A stretch of DNA of 64,000 nt from Microbulbifer aggregans. GTDB lineage: Bacteria > Pseudomonadota > Gammaproteobacteria > Pseudomonadales > Cellvibrionaceae. Shown here one piece after another: positions 36,057 through 48,357 of this stretch. The notes below the pieces were generated by a model. The model saw only the letters and a list, made by a program, of their open reading frames with translations, was not told where the DNA came from and searched no databases. Location of the stretch: contig NZ_JAIVKK010000001.1 of NCBI RefSeq assembly GCF_020524005.1, positions 186,001 to 250,000 on the forward strand, read 5' to 3'. A program made the position numbers and the translations under genes. Numbering within the stretch: the stretch's first letter is position 1; each line of letters opens with the position of its first letter.

Positions 36057-36647
36057 ATGAACCGACAACTGAAGATTCTGTTGACGGGATGTGTGTTCAT
36101 TGGTGCTGGGGAAAGTGCCATCGGGAGTGAGACTGCGCCGGCCTTTGACTGTACTCGCGCAGGCAGCTCCATCGAACAGCTTATATGCCAGGACGACAAG
36201 CTCGCTGCACTGGATCGGCAATTGGCTGACGTGTACAGAGCGGCGCAATCGTCTCCCAAAGGTCAGCAGGACAAACTGCTGAAAGCGAGCCAGGTAGGCT
36301 GGATCAAAGGGCGCAACGACTGCTGGAAATCTGATGACAAGAGCGCTTGCGTAATTGACAGTTACCGGCGGCGCATAGCGGAGCTGCAGGCGCGCTATGA
36401 ACTGGTGGCCAGCAGGGGGCCGGCAATTTACCGCTGTGGCGAAGGCGATGTGTTGGCGGTGTTTTACGAGACGGAACCGCCGGCCGCCCTGGTGCGTTTC
36501 AATGGCGAAGAATCCCTGATGTACCTTGAGCCCAGTGGCAGCGGTGCCCGCTATCAGGGGCGCAATGAAAGCCTGTGGGAGCACCAGGGTGAAGCCGTTA
36601 TCGTTTGGGGCTACGACGCGCCACAAATGCGCTGTAAATTGGAGTAG
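36057..36647 (+). CDS. Secreted two-domain lysozyme-inhibitor-like protein (LprI-N plus MliC)
   Basis: A 196-residue protein with a signal sequence (about residues 1-25). The first domain, FDCTRAGSSIEQLICQDDKLAALDRQLADVY, is the LprI N-terminal/DUF1311 type with its cysteine pairs (C...C and CWKS...AC). The second, from YRCGEGDVLAVFY to MRCKLE, is the MliC C-type lysozyme inhibitor fold, with its two terminal cysteines set for a disulfide. MliC proteins protect peptidoglycan from host lysozyme. Both domains are known separately; inhibitory activity here is inferred. Confidence 0.85.
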   Translation: MNRQLKILLTGCVFIGAGESAIGSETAPAFDCTRAGSSIEQLICQDDKLAALDRQLADVYRAAQSSPKGQQDKLLKASQVGWIKGRNDCWKSDDKSACVIDSYRRRIAELQARYELVASRGPAIYRCGEGDVLAVFYETEPPAALVRFNGEESLMYLEPSGSGARYQGRNESLWEHQGEAVIVWGYDAPQMRCKLE

Positions 36648-36720
36648 TTACGCTGTAATTCGGGCAATTGCGCGAATTTAAACTAGTATCAATAAAAAAC
36701 TCTCGACACGGATCGTTGAT

Positions 36721-38397
36721 ATGAGTGCGATACTGCTGATGTTGCTCGGCCTGGGGGGCATGGCGGCCGGCTACTTTTTCTATTCCCGCTATATTGCCGA
36801 GCGCATTTTCCGCTTCGACCCCGACTTCATTACCCCCGCCCATGAATTTGAAGATGGCATCGATTATGTGCCCACCAACAAATTCGTCCTCTGGGGCCAT
36901 CACTTTACCTCCGTTGCCGGAGCAGCGCCGATTGTAGGCCCTGCGATTGCCGTAATCTGGGGTTGGCTGCCTGCATTTCTGTGGGTGGTTCTGGGAACGA
37001 TATTTTTCGCCGGCGTACACGACAGCGGTGCCATCTGGGCCAGCGTGCGCAACCGGGCGCTATCGGTCGGTTCGCTTACCGGTTACGTGGTTGGCAAGCG
37101 CGCGCGCAGTATCTTCATGATCGTGATCTTTCTCGTACTGCTGATGGTCAACGCGGTATTTGGTGTGGTCATTGCTCGCCTGCTGATCAACAACCCGGGG
37201 TCCGTTGTGCCTATCTGGGGCGCGATTGCTGTGGCGCTGGTCATAGGCCAGATGATTTACCGGTTTAAATTCAATCTTCCCCTGGTATCCCTGTTGGGCG
37301 TTATTGCCCTGTACTGGCTGATTTATATTGGTCCTGCGGTTCCGGTCGCGTTACCCGAATCGGTTGCCGGCCTGCCTGCAAACGCAGCCTGGATCCTGAT
37401 TCTGTTCGCCTATGCGGCGATTGCTTCTCTGCTGCCGGTCTGGGTGCTGTTGCAGCCCCGGGACTACATCAATGGTTTGCAGTTGTTCGTTGGTCTTATT
37501 CTGCTGTACGGCGCAGTGCTGATTGGCAGCCCGAAAATTGTGGCGCCGATGATCAATCATCAGGTCCCCGAGGGCGCGCCGCCACTGATTCCCCTGCTGT
37601 TTGTCACCATTGCCTGCGGCGCAATTTCGGGTTTCCACGGACTGGTTGCTTCCGGTACAACCTCCAAGCAGCTGAACCGGGAAACCGATGCGCGGTTCGT
37701 TGGTTACTTTGGCGCTACAGGTGAAGGGCTGCTGGCGCTGGCGGCGATCATTGCGGCGACAGCCGGGTTTGCCTCGCTCGCTGATTGGCAGGCCGTCTAC
37801 AGCGGATTCGGCAATGGCGGGGTTCAGGCCTTTGTGGATGGGGGCGCGGTCATCCTGAGCGACGGTATCGGCATCAATGCCGCAGTTGCCGGCACCATGC
37901 TGACGGTCATGGCCGCCCTGTTTGCCGGTACCACGATGGATACCGGTCTGCGCCTGCAGCGATATATCTTTCAGGAGTTTGGTGAAATCTATGGTATCCG
38001 CTGGCTGGGGCGGCCATTGCCGGCGACGCTGATGGCCGTTGGTTGTTGTGTATTGCTGGCATTTGGTGCCGGCGGCCCTGATGGCTCCGGAGGGTTGTTG
38101 ATCTGGCCTTTGTTTGGCACCACGAACCAGTTGCTAGCGGGGCTGACACTACTGATTGTGACCGTGATGCTGGTTCGCCTGAAGCGCCCGATATGGGTCA
38201 CACTCTTACCCTTGGTTTTCCTGTTGTTGATGACCCTGGCGGCGCTGTTGATTCAGCTCAACAGTTTTTACCAGAAGCAGGACTGGTTCCTGCTGGGACT
38301 CGATATCGTGGTACTGGTAGCGGCAATTCTCGTTACTCTGGAATGTGTTTCTGCGCTCCGTAAATCCGAGCGCGAGAGTGCTACGGAGGATGTGTGA
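36721..38397 (+). CDS. cstA: CstA family carbon-starvation/pyruvate transporter
   Basis: A 558-residue integral membrane protein with about 14-16 hydrophobic segments. The CstA signatures are FEDGIDYVPTNKFVLWGHHF, VAGAAPIVGPAIAVIWGWLP and, later, FHGLVASGTTSKQLNRETD. It is the shorter form of the family (E. coli CstA is about 700). CstA proteins import pyruvate or peptides under carbon starvation. The stop overlaps the start region of a small CC-ending protein, and an ArsA-like ATPase follows, so the three form an operon. Confidence 0.93.
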   Translation: MSAILLMLLGLGGMAAGYFFYSRYIAERIFRFDPDFITPAHEFEDGIDYVPTNKFVLWGHHFTSVAGAAPIVGPAIAVIWGWLPAFLWVVLGTIFFAGVHDSGAIWASVRNRALSVGSLTGYVVGKRARSIFMIVIFLVLLMVNAVFGVVIARLLINNPGSVVPIWGAIAVALVIGQMIYRFKFNLPLVSLLGVIALYWLIYIGPAVPVALPESVAGLPANAAWILILFAYAAIASLLPVWVLLQPRDYINGLQLFVGLILLYGAVLIGSPKIVAPMINHQVPEGAPPLIPLLFVTIACGAISGFHGLVASGTTSKQLNRETDARFVGYFGATGEGLLALAAIIAATAGFASLADWQAVYSGFGNGGVQAFVDGGAVILSDGIGINAAVAGTMLTVMAALFAGTTMDTGLRLQRYIFQEFGEIYGIRWLGRPLPATLMAVGCCVLLAFGAGGPDGSGGLLIWPLFGTTNQLLAGLTLLIVTVMLVRLKRPIWVTLLPLVFLLLMTLAALLIQLNSFYQKQDWFLLGLDIVVLVAAILVTLECVSALRKSERESATEDV

Positions 38398-38690
38398 TGG
38401 AACCGCCGGAAAAACCCACACTGCCGCGCAACCTGAAACTGGTTTTCCAGCGCATAGGGCGGCAGCTGGAACTCTACTACCAGGGTCCCTATCGCCGTGC
38501 GATTGGCCGCAGTGTGCGGGATGAAGAAGATTTTTTCATGCTGCTGGTATTCGGAGAAAGCCTGGGGATTCCCAACCCCGCGAGCTTTTACACGCTGGAA
38601 TTGCAGCCCCTGATGCTGGAGCGGTTTCACGAGTGGCATAAGCGTATGGGAATGGAACGCTCGCCTCTCGACGACTTTCCCTGTTGCTAA
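38397..38690 (+). CDS. Cory-CC-star family small protein
   Basis: A 97-residue protein that ends in PCC immediately before the stop, the trait for which the cory-CC-star family is named. ATG 38397 has GGAGGA 6-7 bases upstream and overlaps the cstA stop; GTG 38394 is the alternative. Central features are LELYYQGPYRRAIGRSVRDEEDFFMLL and EWHKRMGMERSPLDDFP. It takes the place that YbdD (DUF466) holds after cstA in enterobacteria. Function is unknown. The tight spacing suggests a role in transporter maturation or with the ATPase encoded next. Confidence 0.85.
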   Translation: MEPPEKPTLPRNLKLVFQRIGRQLELYYQGPYRRAIGRSVRDEEDFFMLLVFGESLGIPNPASFYTLELQPLMLERFHEWHKRMGMERSPLDDFPCC

Positions 38691-38701
38691 GTGCCCAGTC
38701 G

Positions 38702-39730
38702 ATGCAGTCTTTAAATATCGAAGCGCTGATCCAGCGGCCGCTACTGATGGTGGGCGGCAAGGGCGGTGTGGGGAAAACAACCGTCAGTGCGGCACTGGCG
38801 CTGGCGGCGGCGCGCAGCGGCCGGCGCACGTTGCTGGTATCGACGGACCCCGCACACAACCTCAGCGATATTTTCCAAACCAGGATCGGCAACCGGATTA
38901 CGCCGGTCGCTGATGGCCTGTGGGCTCTCGAGGTGGACCCGGAACGCGAGCTCGACCAATACCTGGAATCGGTGCGCAGGCAGATGCTGGCCTATGCCGC
39001 GGTTAACCAGCGTCCCGCCCTGGAGCGCCAGCTCAAGCTGGTACGCCAGTCACCCGGTGCGGAAGAGGCGGCGCTACTCGAACGGATTACCAGGATCATC
39101 GTCGATGAGCAAGGCTATGACCTCGTCGTTTTCGATACCGCGCCGACAGGCCATACGCTGCGGCTACTGCACCTGCCAAAGACAATGGCGGCCTGGAGTC
39201 GCGGGCTTCTGGCGCGACGGGAAAAGGGCGGTCGCCTGCGGAGCCTGTTTGCGCACCTGAACCGGCACGCGAAAGAGAATCCGTTCAACACAGACGGTGG
39301 GGAAGATGCCAGTGCGCGAGAACAAAAGTTGCTTGCGCCGCTGAAAGAGCGGGAAGCGCGTTTTCGTACCGCAGCGGAAGTATTACTGGATGAGACGCGC
39401 AGCGGATTTCTGTTTGTGATGACCGCGGAATCGCTGCCGCTACAGGAAACAGAGCGGGCAGTGAAGGCGCTGCAAAGCCAGAAGGTGCCGGTGGCCGGTT
39501 TGGTGGTCAACCGGCTGTTGCCGGAAATGGCTGCCGATATCACATTCCTGCGCGGTGCTTACCGTCAGCAAGCACACTGTCTTGAAAAAATCGCAGAGCA
39601 GTTTTCGCATCTTCCACAACGGCATTTGCCATTGATGGGAGAGGGCATGGAAGGTATTGAGGGGCTGGAGAAAATAGTAGGGGAGTTGCGCGCATCCCCA
39701 CCGGCGGCGGAGCCACCGGTGGGGCGCTAA
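38702..39730 (+). CDS. ArsA/GET3 family ATPase
   Basis: A 343-residue deviant-Walker P-loop ATPase: GKGGVGKTT (19-27), switch I region STDPAH (47-52) and switch II DTAPTGH (145-151), the pattern of ArsA and the tail-anchored-protein targeting factor Get3. Only one ATPase half is present, as in Get3. No arsenite-binding cysteine triad is apparent and no arsB/arsR genes are near, so arsenite export is unlikely. TTG 38684, overlapping the upstream gene, is an alternative start; neither has a clear ribosome binding site, so coupling is likely. Third gene of the cstA operon. Confidence 0.9.
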   Translation: MQSLNIEALIQRPLLMVGGKGGVGKTTVSAALALAAARSGRRTLLVSTDPAHNLSDIFQTRIGNRITPVADGLWALEVDPERELDQYLESVRRQMLAYAAVNQRPALERQLKLVRQSPGAEEAALLERITRIIVDEQGYDLVVFDTAPTGHTLRLLHLPKTMAAWSRGLLARREKGGRLRSLFAHLNRHAKENPFNTDGGEDASAREQKLLAPLKEREARFRTAAEVLLDETRSGFLFVMTAESLPLQETERAVKALQSQKVPVAGLVVNRLLPEMAADITFLRGAYRQQAHCLEKIAEQFSHLPQRHLPLMGEGMEGIEGLEKIVGELRASPPAAEPPVGR

Positions 39731-39743
39731 GCGCGGCGCCGTA

Positions 39744-40301
39744 TTACAGCAGCGCGCGGCGACGGAAAATTGGCAACGGCTGGTCGGCCGCTGCCTGATA
39801 GCTGTCACTAAAGTCCTGCAGGCTTTCGAGCAACCCCTCGAGGGGTTGATCGCCCTGAAAGGCGAAGGCATTGAAGCCGCAACGGTTGAGGTAGGTCAGC
39901 TGGTCGCGCATAAAATTACCCACGGCACGCAGCTCGCCGGTAAATCCGTAGCGCTGGCGCAACAGGCGGCCGGCGGTAAAGGCGCGGCCGTCGGTGAAGG
40001 CTGGGAAGTGCGCCGCGATCAGCGGCAGTTCCTCTGCAGCGTCGCCGATCAGGTCGGCGGTTTCGTCGCTGTCCAGCCAAACGCCAATCTCTTCTTTGCG
40101 GCTCTGCAGCTGGTCGCGCAGTTCAAGCCATACGCTCAGGGGTAAAATCACTTTCCCCGGCGCCAGGGTCTCCGCGGTGATTTCCTCTTCACCGCCGAGG
40201 GGAAGCAGGTTCCAGGTATTGTCCGCAATTGCGCGGTCAATGATCACGCGCTCGGGGTTTTCGGGCAGTGCACCTACGGGCTTTTTAGCTGGCTTTGGCA
40301 T
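39744..40301 (-). CDS. DUF934 protein of the assimilatory sulfite/nitrite reductase cluster
   Basis: A 185-residue protein from ATG 40301, which has AGGAG 7 bases upstream. DUF934 signatures are LPLSVWLELRDQL, VWLDSDETAD, LPLIAAHFPAFTDGRAFTAGRLLRQRYGF (in the middle third) and GNFMRDQLTYLNRCGFNAF. The family almost always follows a CysI-like reductase gene and is thought to help assemble or support sulfite reduction, but its activity is not established. It overlaps the reductase stop by 17 bases, so translation is coupled. Confidence 0.9.
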   Translation of the reverse strand: MPKPAKKPVGALPENPERVIIDRAIADNTWNLLPLGGEEEITAETLAPGKVILPLSVWLELRDQLQSRKEEIGVWLDSDETADLIGDAAEELPLIAAHFPAFTDGRAFTAGRLLRQRYGFTGELRAVGNFMRDQLTYLNRCGFNAFAFQGDQPLEGLLESLQDFSDSYQAAADQPLPIFRRRALL

Positions 40302-41949
40302 ACACACGCTCCTTGAATGGTACTAGCCCGATACGGTTATAGGTGTCGATAAACAGTTCATCCGGCTGGCGGTTCTCAACGAACACATCGAGAATCTTGC
40401 CGATGGTTGCCGGCATTTCTTCGCGGGAGAAACTTGGCCCCAGCACCTTGCCAAGGCTGGCGTTCTGGTTGGAGCTGCCGCCCAGCTGAACCTGATAAAA
40501 CTCCTCGCCCTTCTTATCCACGCCGAGAATGCCGATATGGCCGATGTGGTGGTGGCCACAGGCATTCATGCAGCCGGAGATGTTGAGGTCGAGGTCGCCC
40601 AGGTCGTAGAGGTAATCCAGATCGTCGAACTTGCGCTGGATCGCTTCAGCCACCGGGATGGATTTGGCATTGGCCAGTGAGCAGTAGTCACCACCCGGGC
40701 AGCAGATCATATCGGTCAGGGTGCCGATATTGGGGGTCGCAAAGCCAGACTTGCGCGCTTCCTGCCAGAGGTCGAACAGCTTTTCCTGCTCCACATCCGC
40801 CAGTACCACATTCTGCTCATGGGTAACCCGTACTTCACCGAAGCTGTACTTGTCTGCCAGATCGGCAATTGCTTCCAGCTGGCGGTCGGTGACATCGCCC
40901 GGCGGGATACCGGTAGGCTTGGTACTCAGGGTAACGGCCTGGTAACCGGCTACACGATGCGGGAATGTGTTGCGTTCGAGCCAGCGGGCAAAGGCTTTTT
41001 CAGCCCCGGCGTGGTCGCGCAGGACCGCTTCGGTGTGGCTCGCATTAAAGGTTTTGTACTCCGGCTCCGGGAAGAAGCGCTTGGCCCAGGTAATGGCTTC
41101 TGACGTGAGCTGGTCGGCACCGTCCTTGATCTGTTCCCATTCCGCTTCCACGCGGCGGGCGAACTCTTCCGCGCCCAGGGCTTTTACCAGAATCTTGATG
41201 CGCGCCTTGAACTTGTTGTCGCGGCGGCCCAGCTGGTTGTATACGCGAACGATAGCTTCCAGGTAGGAGAGCAGGTGGGTCTCCGGCAGGAAATCGCGGA
41301 TGGCGACACCGATAATCGGGGTGCGGCCGAGACCACCCCCGACAAAGATCTGGAAGCCAACTTCACCCTGGTCGTTTTTCACGATCTGCACGCCGATATC
41401 GTGCGCGCGAATGGCAGCGCGATCGGTTTCGGTACCGCAAACAGCAATCTTGAACTTGCGCGGCAGGAACGCGAATTCGGGGTGGAAGGTGGACCACTGG
41501 CGGATCAGTTCGCAGTAGGGGCGGGGATCGACAAGCTCGTCCCCGGCGACACCGGCAAACTGGTCAGTGGTGGTGTTGCGGATACAGTTGCCGCTGGTCT
41601 GAACGGCGTGCATTTCCACTTCGGCCAGTTCGGCCAGAATATCCGGAACGTCTTCGAGGTTCGGCCAGTTCAGCTGCACGTTCTGACGTGTGGTGAAATG
41701 CGCATAACCCTTGTCGTACTTGCGGGTGATCTCGGCAAGGCGTCGGACTTGGGTACTGTTCATCAGGCCGTAGGGCACGGCGATTCGCAACATCGGTGCC
41801 AACCGCTGCACATACAGGCCATTCTGTAATCGCAGAGGCAAAAATTCTTCTTCGCTCAGCTCACCGGCGAGATAGCGCTCGGTCTGGCCGCGAAACTGGG
41901 CCACCCGTTCCCGGATCAGCTTGTGGTCCTGTTCGTCGTATCGATACAT
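40285..41949 (-). CDS. cysI: Sulfite/nitrite reductase hemoprotein (CysI-like)
   Basis: The start at 41949 gives MYRYDEQDHKLIRERVAQF, standard for this group; the frame extends to 42036 without a conserved segment. The 554-residue protein has two ferredoxin-like halves and the siroheme/[4Fe-4S] cysteines as C-x5-C in CCPGGDYC and C-x3-C in SGCMNACGHHH. It reduces sulfite to sulfide with six electrons; nitrite cannot be excluded by sequence. There is no CysJ flavoprotein next to it; ferredoxin may be the donor. Operon with DUF934. Confidence 0.92.
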   Translation of the reverse strand: MYRYDEQDHKLIRERVAQFRGQTERYLAGELSEEEFLPLRLQNGLYVQRLAPMLRIAVPYGLMNSTQVRRLAEITRKYDKGYAHFTTRQNVQLNWPNLEDVPDILAELAEVEMHAVQTSGNCIRNTTTDQFAGVAGDELVDPRPYCELIRQWSTFHPEFAFLPRKFKIAVCGTETDRAAIRAHDIGVQIVKNDQGEVGFQIFVGGGLGRTPIIGVAIRDFLPETHLLSYLEAIVRVYNQLGRRDNKFKARIKILVKALGAEEFARRVEAEWEQIKDGADQLTSEAITWAKRFFPEPEYKTFNASHTEAVLRDHAGAEKAFARWLERNTFPHRVAGYQAVTLSTKPTGIPPGDVTDRQLEAIADLADKYSFGEVRVTHEQNVVLADVEQEKLFDLWQEARKSGFATPNIGTLTDMICCPGGDYCSLANAKSIPVAEAIQRKFDDLDYLYDLGDLDLNISGCMNACGHHHIGHIGILGVDKKGEEFYQVQLGGSSNQNASLGKVLGPSFSREEMPATIGKILDVFVENRQPDELFIDTYNRIGLVPFKERVYAKAS

Positions 41950-42242
41950 AAGAGCTTGATTCCATTGCTTTTTCGCGCTGCTCTCACAACGCCCAGAGGG
42001 ATTTCTGGAGCCTGCCAGTACCCTAAGTTGGCGCATAACATACCAGTCGCCTTATACGAAAAATAACAATTTTTTTCGCTATCTTAGTAACTAGTGGTTA
42101 TAAGCGCGTGTGGTGCGGTCGTGCCGGTTAAATAGTGGGCTGTTGCGCCCCCGGCAGGGATTTGCTCTACTTGAAAAGCCGCCTTCGGGCAGCACTGCTA
42201 CCTTAATAACAATAATGAGTTTTCCAGTAACGGAGTATTGCG

Positions 42243-42374
42243 ATGAGCGATCGAGTTGCAGATGAAGTAGTAGTTGTATCAGACGATAGCGATAACACGG
42301 TAGATGCCCTTGCGGCAGTGGCGCTGGTGGCTATCTTCGTAGCGACCTGTGTATTCTGGGTAGCCTCCCAGTAA
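42243..42374 (+). CDS. Small single-pass membrane protein (43 residues)
   Basis: A short gene with a good GGAG ribosome binding site 7 bases before ATG. The protein starts MSDRVADEVVVVSDDSDN, an acidic N terminus. One hydrophobic helix follows (about residues 23-41, ALAAVALVAIFVATCVFW) and the protein ends VASQ. The topology would place the N terminus in the cytoplasm or periplasm depending on charge. I do not recognise it. It lies between divergent cysI and convergent DUF2970, with a hairpin after the stop. Confidence 0.65.
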   Translation: MSDRVADEVVVVSDDSDNTVDALAAVALVAIFVATCVFWVASQ

Positions 42375-42412
42375 TCCCGGGCTTTCCTCCAAGCTATCCA
42401 GTAGTCAGTAAG

Positions 42413-42438
42413 GCACCCGGGGCCAGGGCTTCGGGTGC
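42413..42438 (+). terminator. Possible terminator hairpin after the 43-residue membrane protein gene
   Basis: GCACCCG and CGGGTGC pair over a 12-base loop, 39 bases past the stop; no T run follows. Confidence 0.35.
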
Positions 42439-42477
42439 GTTGCTGTGTCCGCCAGGCCGATCTGCAAGCCGACGGGG

Positions 42478-42687
42478 TCAGCCCATATTGCTCAATACGG
42501 TTTTAACCACAAACACCAGTATCAGCACGAATACCGTAGTAAAGATCACTCCAGCGGCCACGTAGGACTTGATGCTGCCGCCCTTGAAATCCCGCTGCCG
42601 GTTTTTATCAGACTGTACGCCGATGGCGGCGGCCAGGGTACTGAGTACTACCTGGCCGAAGGACGGTTTGGGGTCTTTATCTTCCAT
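42478..42687 (-). CDS. DUF2970 small membrane protein
   Basis: A 69-residue protein with the DUF2970 pattern SFGQVVLSTLAAAIGVQS, then a basic stretch (KNRQRDFKGGS) and a C-terminal membrane helix (about residues 44-64). GAGGAAAG precedes the ATG. The family is common in gamma- and betaproteobacteria and has no known function. Confidence 0.85.
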   Translation of the reverse strand: MEDKDPKPSFGQVVLSTLAAAIGVQSDKNRQRDFKGGSIKSYVAAGVIFTTVFVLILVFVVKTVLSNMG

Positions 42688-42721
42688 GATCTTTCCTCAT
42701 TGCACCGCAACTGTTTGGGCC

Positions 42722-42776
42722 TGCTTGTAGGAGCCTGCTAGCAGGCGAAAACCGACATTGGTTCGCCTGCAAGCAC
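42722..42776. repeat. REP-like palindromic doublet
   Basis: GCCTGCTAGCAGGC is a palindrome inside a longer inverted pair: TGCTTG at 42722 with CAAGCA near 42776, and GCAGGCGAA with TTCGCCTGC. The TGTAGGAG-GC...GCGAA wording resembles the extragenic palindromes of Pseudomonas. It lies between DUF2970 and the 3' end of metH, a usual site for such elements. Confidence 0.7.
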
Positions 42777-42791
42777 GGTAGGTCGGGACAA

Positions 42792-46505
<3,714 letters not shown>

Positions 46506-46801
46506 ATTTCCTTAAACCGGAGGGATCAAAAGGGCGGCAATCTTAGCACAAATCAGGTCTGGGACCGGCTAAAGCCATACCCCCGAGTCACACGAGACAG
46601 ACGATCTGCGTATATGGTCTAAACCAATGGTTCTAGAAACGCGGGATGAATAGTCACACAGCCTTCGGAAAGGGGATGCAGGCGGGAGGATTCGTCTGGT
46701 ATTGGCAGGGAATTGCGGCTTGCGTAGGGACCGCCGGTTTAATTTACCGGCAACTCAGCGTAAAATACCCGACTAAGTAACTCGGTTATTTGAGAAGATC
46801 T

Positions 46802-47404
46802 ATGTCAGACCAACCGTCAGAATTGAATGTCACGATCACAGAGTCTGCCCAGGAGTACCTGCGCGACCTGCTGTCCAAGCAGGACTGTGAAGGCATCGCT
46901 ATCCGCATGTTTGTATCCAACCCGGGTACCCCCAACGCGGAAACCTGTATTGCCTACTGCCGCCCCGGTGAAGAAAAAGAGGGCGACCTGGAAATGCAGC
47001 TGGATGGCCTCAAAGCCTACTTCGAAGGCCGCAGCGTGCCGTATCTTGACGAAGCACGCGTGGACTACTCTTCGGACAAGATGGGCGGCCAGCTCACCAT
47101 CCGCGCGCCGAACTCCCGTATGCCCAAGGTCACCGACGACAGCCCCATCGAAGACCGCATCAACTATGTGCTTTACAGCGATGTAAACCCCGGCCTCGCC
47201 GCCCACGGTGGCCAGGTCAGCCTGGTGGAAGTCACCGAAGACATGTATGCGGTGCTCAAGTTCGGCGGTGGCTGCCAGGGCTGCGGCATGGTGGACATGA
47301 CCCTGAAAGAGGGCGTCGAGAAAACCCTGAAAGAAAAAGTGCCTGAACTGGCTGGGGTGAAAGACATCACCGACCACACCGACAAGTCTCAGGCGTATTA
47401 TTGA
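46802..47404 (+). CDS. nfuA: Fe-S biogenesis protein NfuA
   Basis: A 200-residue protein with a degenerate A-type scaffold domain (residues 1-100, without the A-type cysteine set) and a C-terminal Nfu domain with the cluster-binding CxxC, Cys158 and Cys161 in [19 protein letters not shown]. It carries [4Fe-4S] clusters to client enzymes under stress. ATG 46802 (GAGAAG upstream) is used instead of the frame start at 46790. A bidirectional terminator follows. Confidence 0.96.
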   Translation: MSDQPSELNVTITESAQEYLRDLLSKQDCEGIAIRMFVSNPGTPNAETCIAYCRPGEEKEGDLEMQLDGLKAYFEGRSVPYLDEARVDYSSDKMGGQLTIRAPNSRMPKVTDDSPIEDRINYVLYSDVNPGLAAHGGQVSLVEVTEDMYAVLKFGGGCQGCGMVDMTLKEGVEKTLKEKVPELAGVKDITDHTDKSQAYY

Positions 47405-47431
47405 GTTCCGAAAATCGGGCTTGGTAATCAT

Positions 47432-47462
47432 AAAAAAACCGCGGTATTGCCGCGGTTTTTTT
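47432..47462. terminator. Bidirectional rho-independent terminator
   Basis: CCGCGG and CCGCGG (self-complementary arms, 47439-47444 and 47450-47455) are flanked by seven A residues on the left and seven T residues on the right, so the stem extends through A-T pairs and works for both strands. It lies between convergent nfuA and the SDR gene. Confidence 0.93.
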
Positions 47463-47521
47463 ATGGTTTCGGAAATTTCAGTCCGAATGGTTAGGCTCAG
47501 ACTGTGCCAGTCGCGCAGTTG

Positions 47522-48268
47522 TCACAGGGCATGGCCGCCATCGATATCCAGATAGGCATCGCGCATACCCGCACTGGCGTCGCTAAGCAGGTAAGCGATA
47601 GCCTCGCCCATTTCTTCAGGCGCCAGTACCCGTCCGAGGGGAGTGCCCTTCATTGCATCCATCAGTCCCGCGATCTGTTCCTCGTTCATGCCGGCCTTGC
47701 GCTGAATCTCGGTGGCGGTCACGCCCGGCCGTATCGAGTTGATCCGGATTCCCTTTGTCGCCAGTTCCAGGTTTAGTACCCGCGCCGCGGCTTCAAAGGC
47801 GGCTTTACTTGCGCTATACACCGCCGCGCCTTCGAACGCCTTGCGGACCACAAGCGATGATACAAACACCACGCTCGCGGGATGTTTGAGACAGGGCAGC
47901 AGCGTATTCAGGGTAAACAGCGGCCCTTTGAAATTTACCGCCATAGTCTGGTCAACATTGGCCTCGGTAAGGTCGGAAAAGGGCTGTGGCAGGAAGATCC
48001 CGGCATTCAGCACCAGTCCATCAAAGGTAATGCCATCTGAGTGCAGTGCCTTCGCCATTGTGGTTATCTGGGAAAGATCACCAAAGTCACACATCTGGGG
48101 AATGACATCGCCATCGCCCAGTAGCGCAATCTCGGTGGCCGCACTATGCAGACGCTGGGTATCGCGACCCGTGATTGTCAGCCGGTGGCCAGACGCGGCG
48201 AGTTTTTTTGCCGTTGCCAGCCCGATGCCGGCGGTTGCGCCAGTGATTAAATAATGTTTCTGATTCAT
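47522..48268 (-). CDS. SDR family oxidoreductase
   Basis: A 248-residue classical short-chain dehydrogenase: NAD(P)-binding GATAGIGLA near the N terminus, LNAGIF, and catalytic Ser in VFVSSLVV with YSASK (Tyr-x-x-x-Lys) about 12 residues later. The C terminus ends in DIDGGHAL. The TGRDTQRL stretch after strand 2, with its Arg, favours NADP(H). Substrate is unknown. It is divergently transcribed from a LysR-type regulator 124 bases away, which probably controls it. Confidence 0.93.
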   Translation of the reverse strand: MNQKHYLITGATAGIGLATAKKLAASGHRLTITGRDTQRLHSAATEIALLGDGDVIPQMCDFGDLSQITTMAKALHSDGITFDGLVLNAGIFLPQPFSDLTEANVDQTMAVNFKGPLFTLNTLLPCLKHPASVVFVSSLVVRKAFEGAAVYSASKAAFEAAARVLNLELATKGIRINSIRPGVTATEIQRKAGMNEEQIAGLMDAMKGTPLGRVLAPEEMGEAIAYLLSDASAGMRDAYLDIDGGHAL

Positions 48269-48314
48269 AGTTAGCTCTTCGCTTGTGATTGACGGTAATC
48301 ACTCTACGCAAGAC

Positions 48315-48328
48315 AATCCGCGCGGATT
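48315..48328. promoter_or_regulatory. Perfect 14-bp palindrome, candidate operator
   Basis: AATCCGCGCGGATT is self-complementary and lies in the SDR/LysR divergent promoter region, 47 bases before the SDR start. Confidence 0.4.
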
Positions 48329-48340
48329 AGCCTCGTTCAG

Positions 48341-48357
48341 GGAAACGGAGTGTTTCC
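48341..48357. promoter_or_regulatory. Inverted repeat, candidate LysR-type operator
   Basis: GGAAACGGAGTGTTTCC has 6-bp arms around 5 bases, in the same divergent region, 36 bases before the LysR start. It may be one of the two sites such regulators usually bind. Confidence 0.4.

Noticed and set aside
38702..39730. Arsenite efflux ATPase
   Set aside because: Although of the ArsA family, there is no second ATPase half, no arsenite cysteine triad that I can see, and no arsB or arsR nearby.
39828..39848. CCCCTCGAGGGG palindrome as an operator
   Set aside because: It lies inside the DUF934 coding sequence and encodes ordinary residues.
46506..46801. Cobalamin or SAM riboswitch in front of metH
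   Set aside because: No B12-box-like or SAM-box motifs were recognised in the 296 bases between metH and nfuA.
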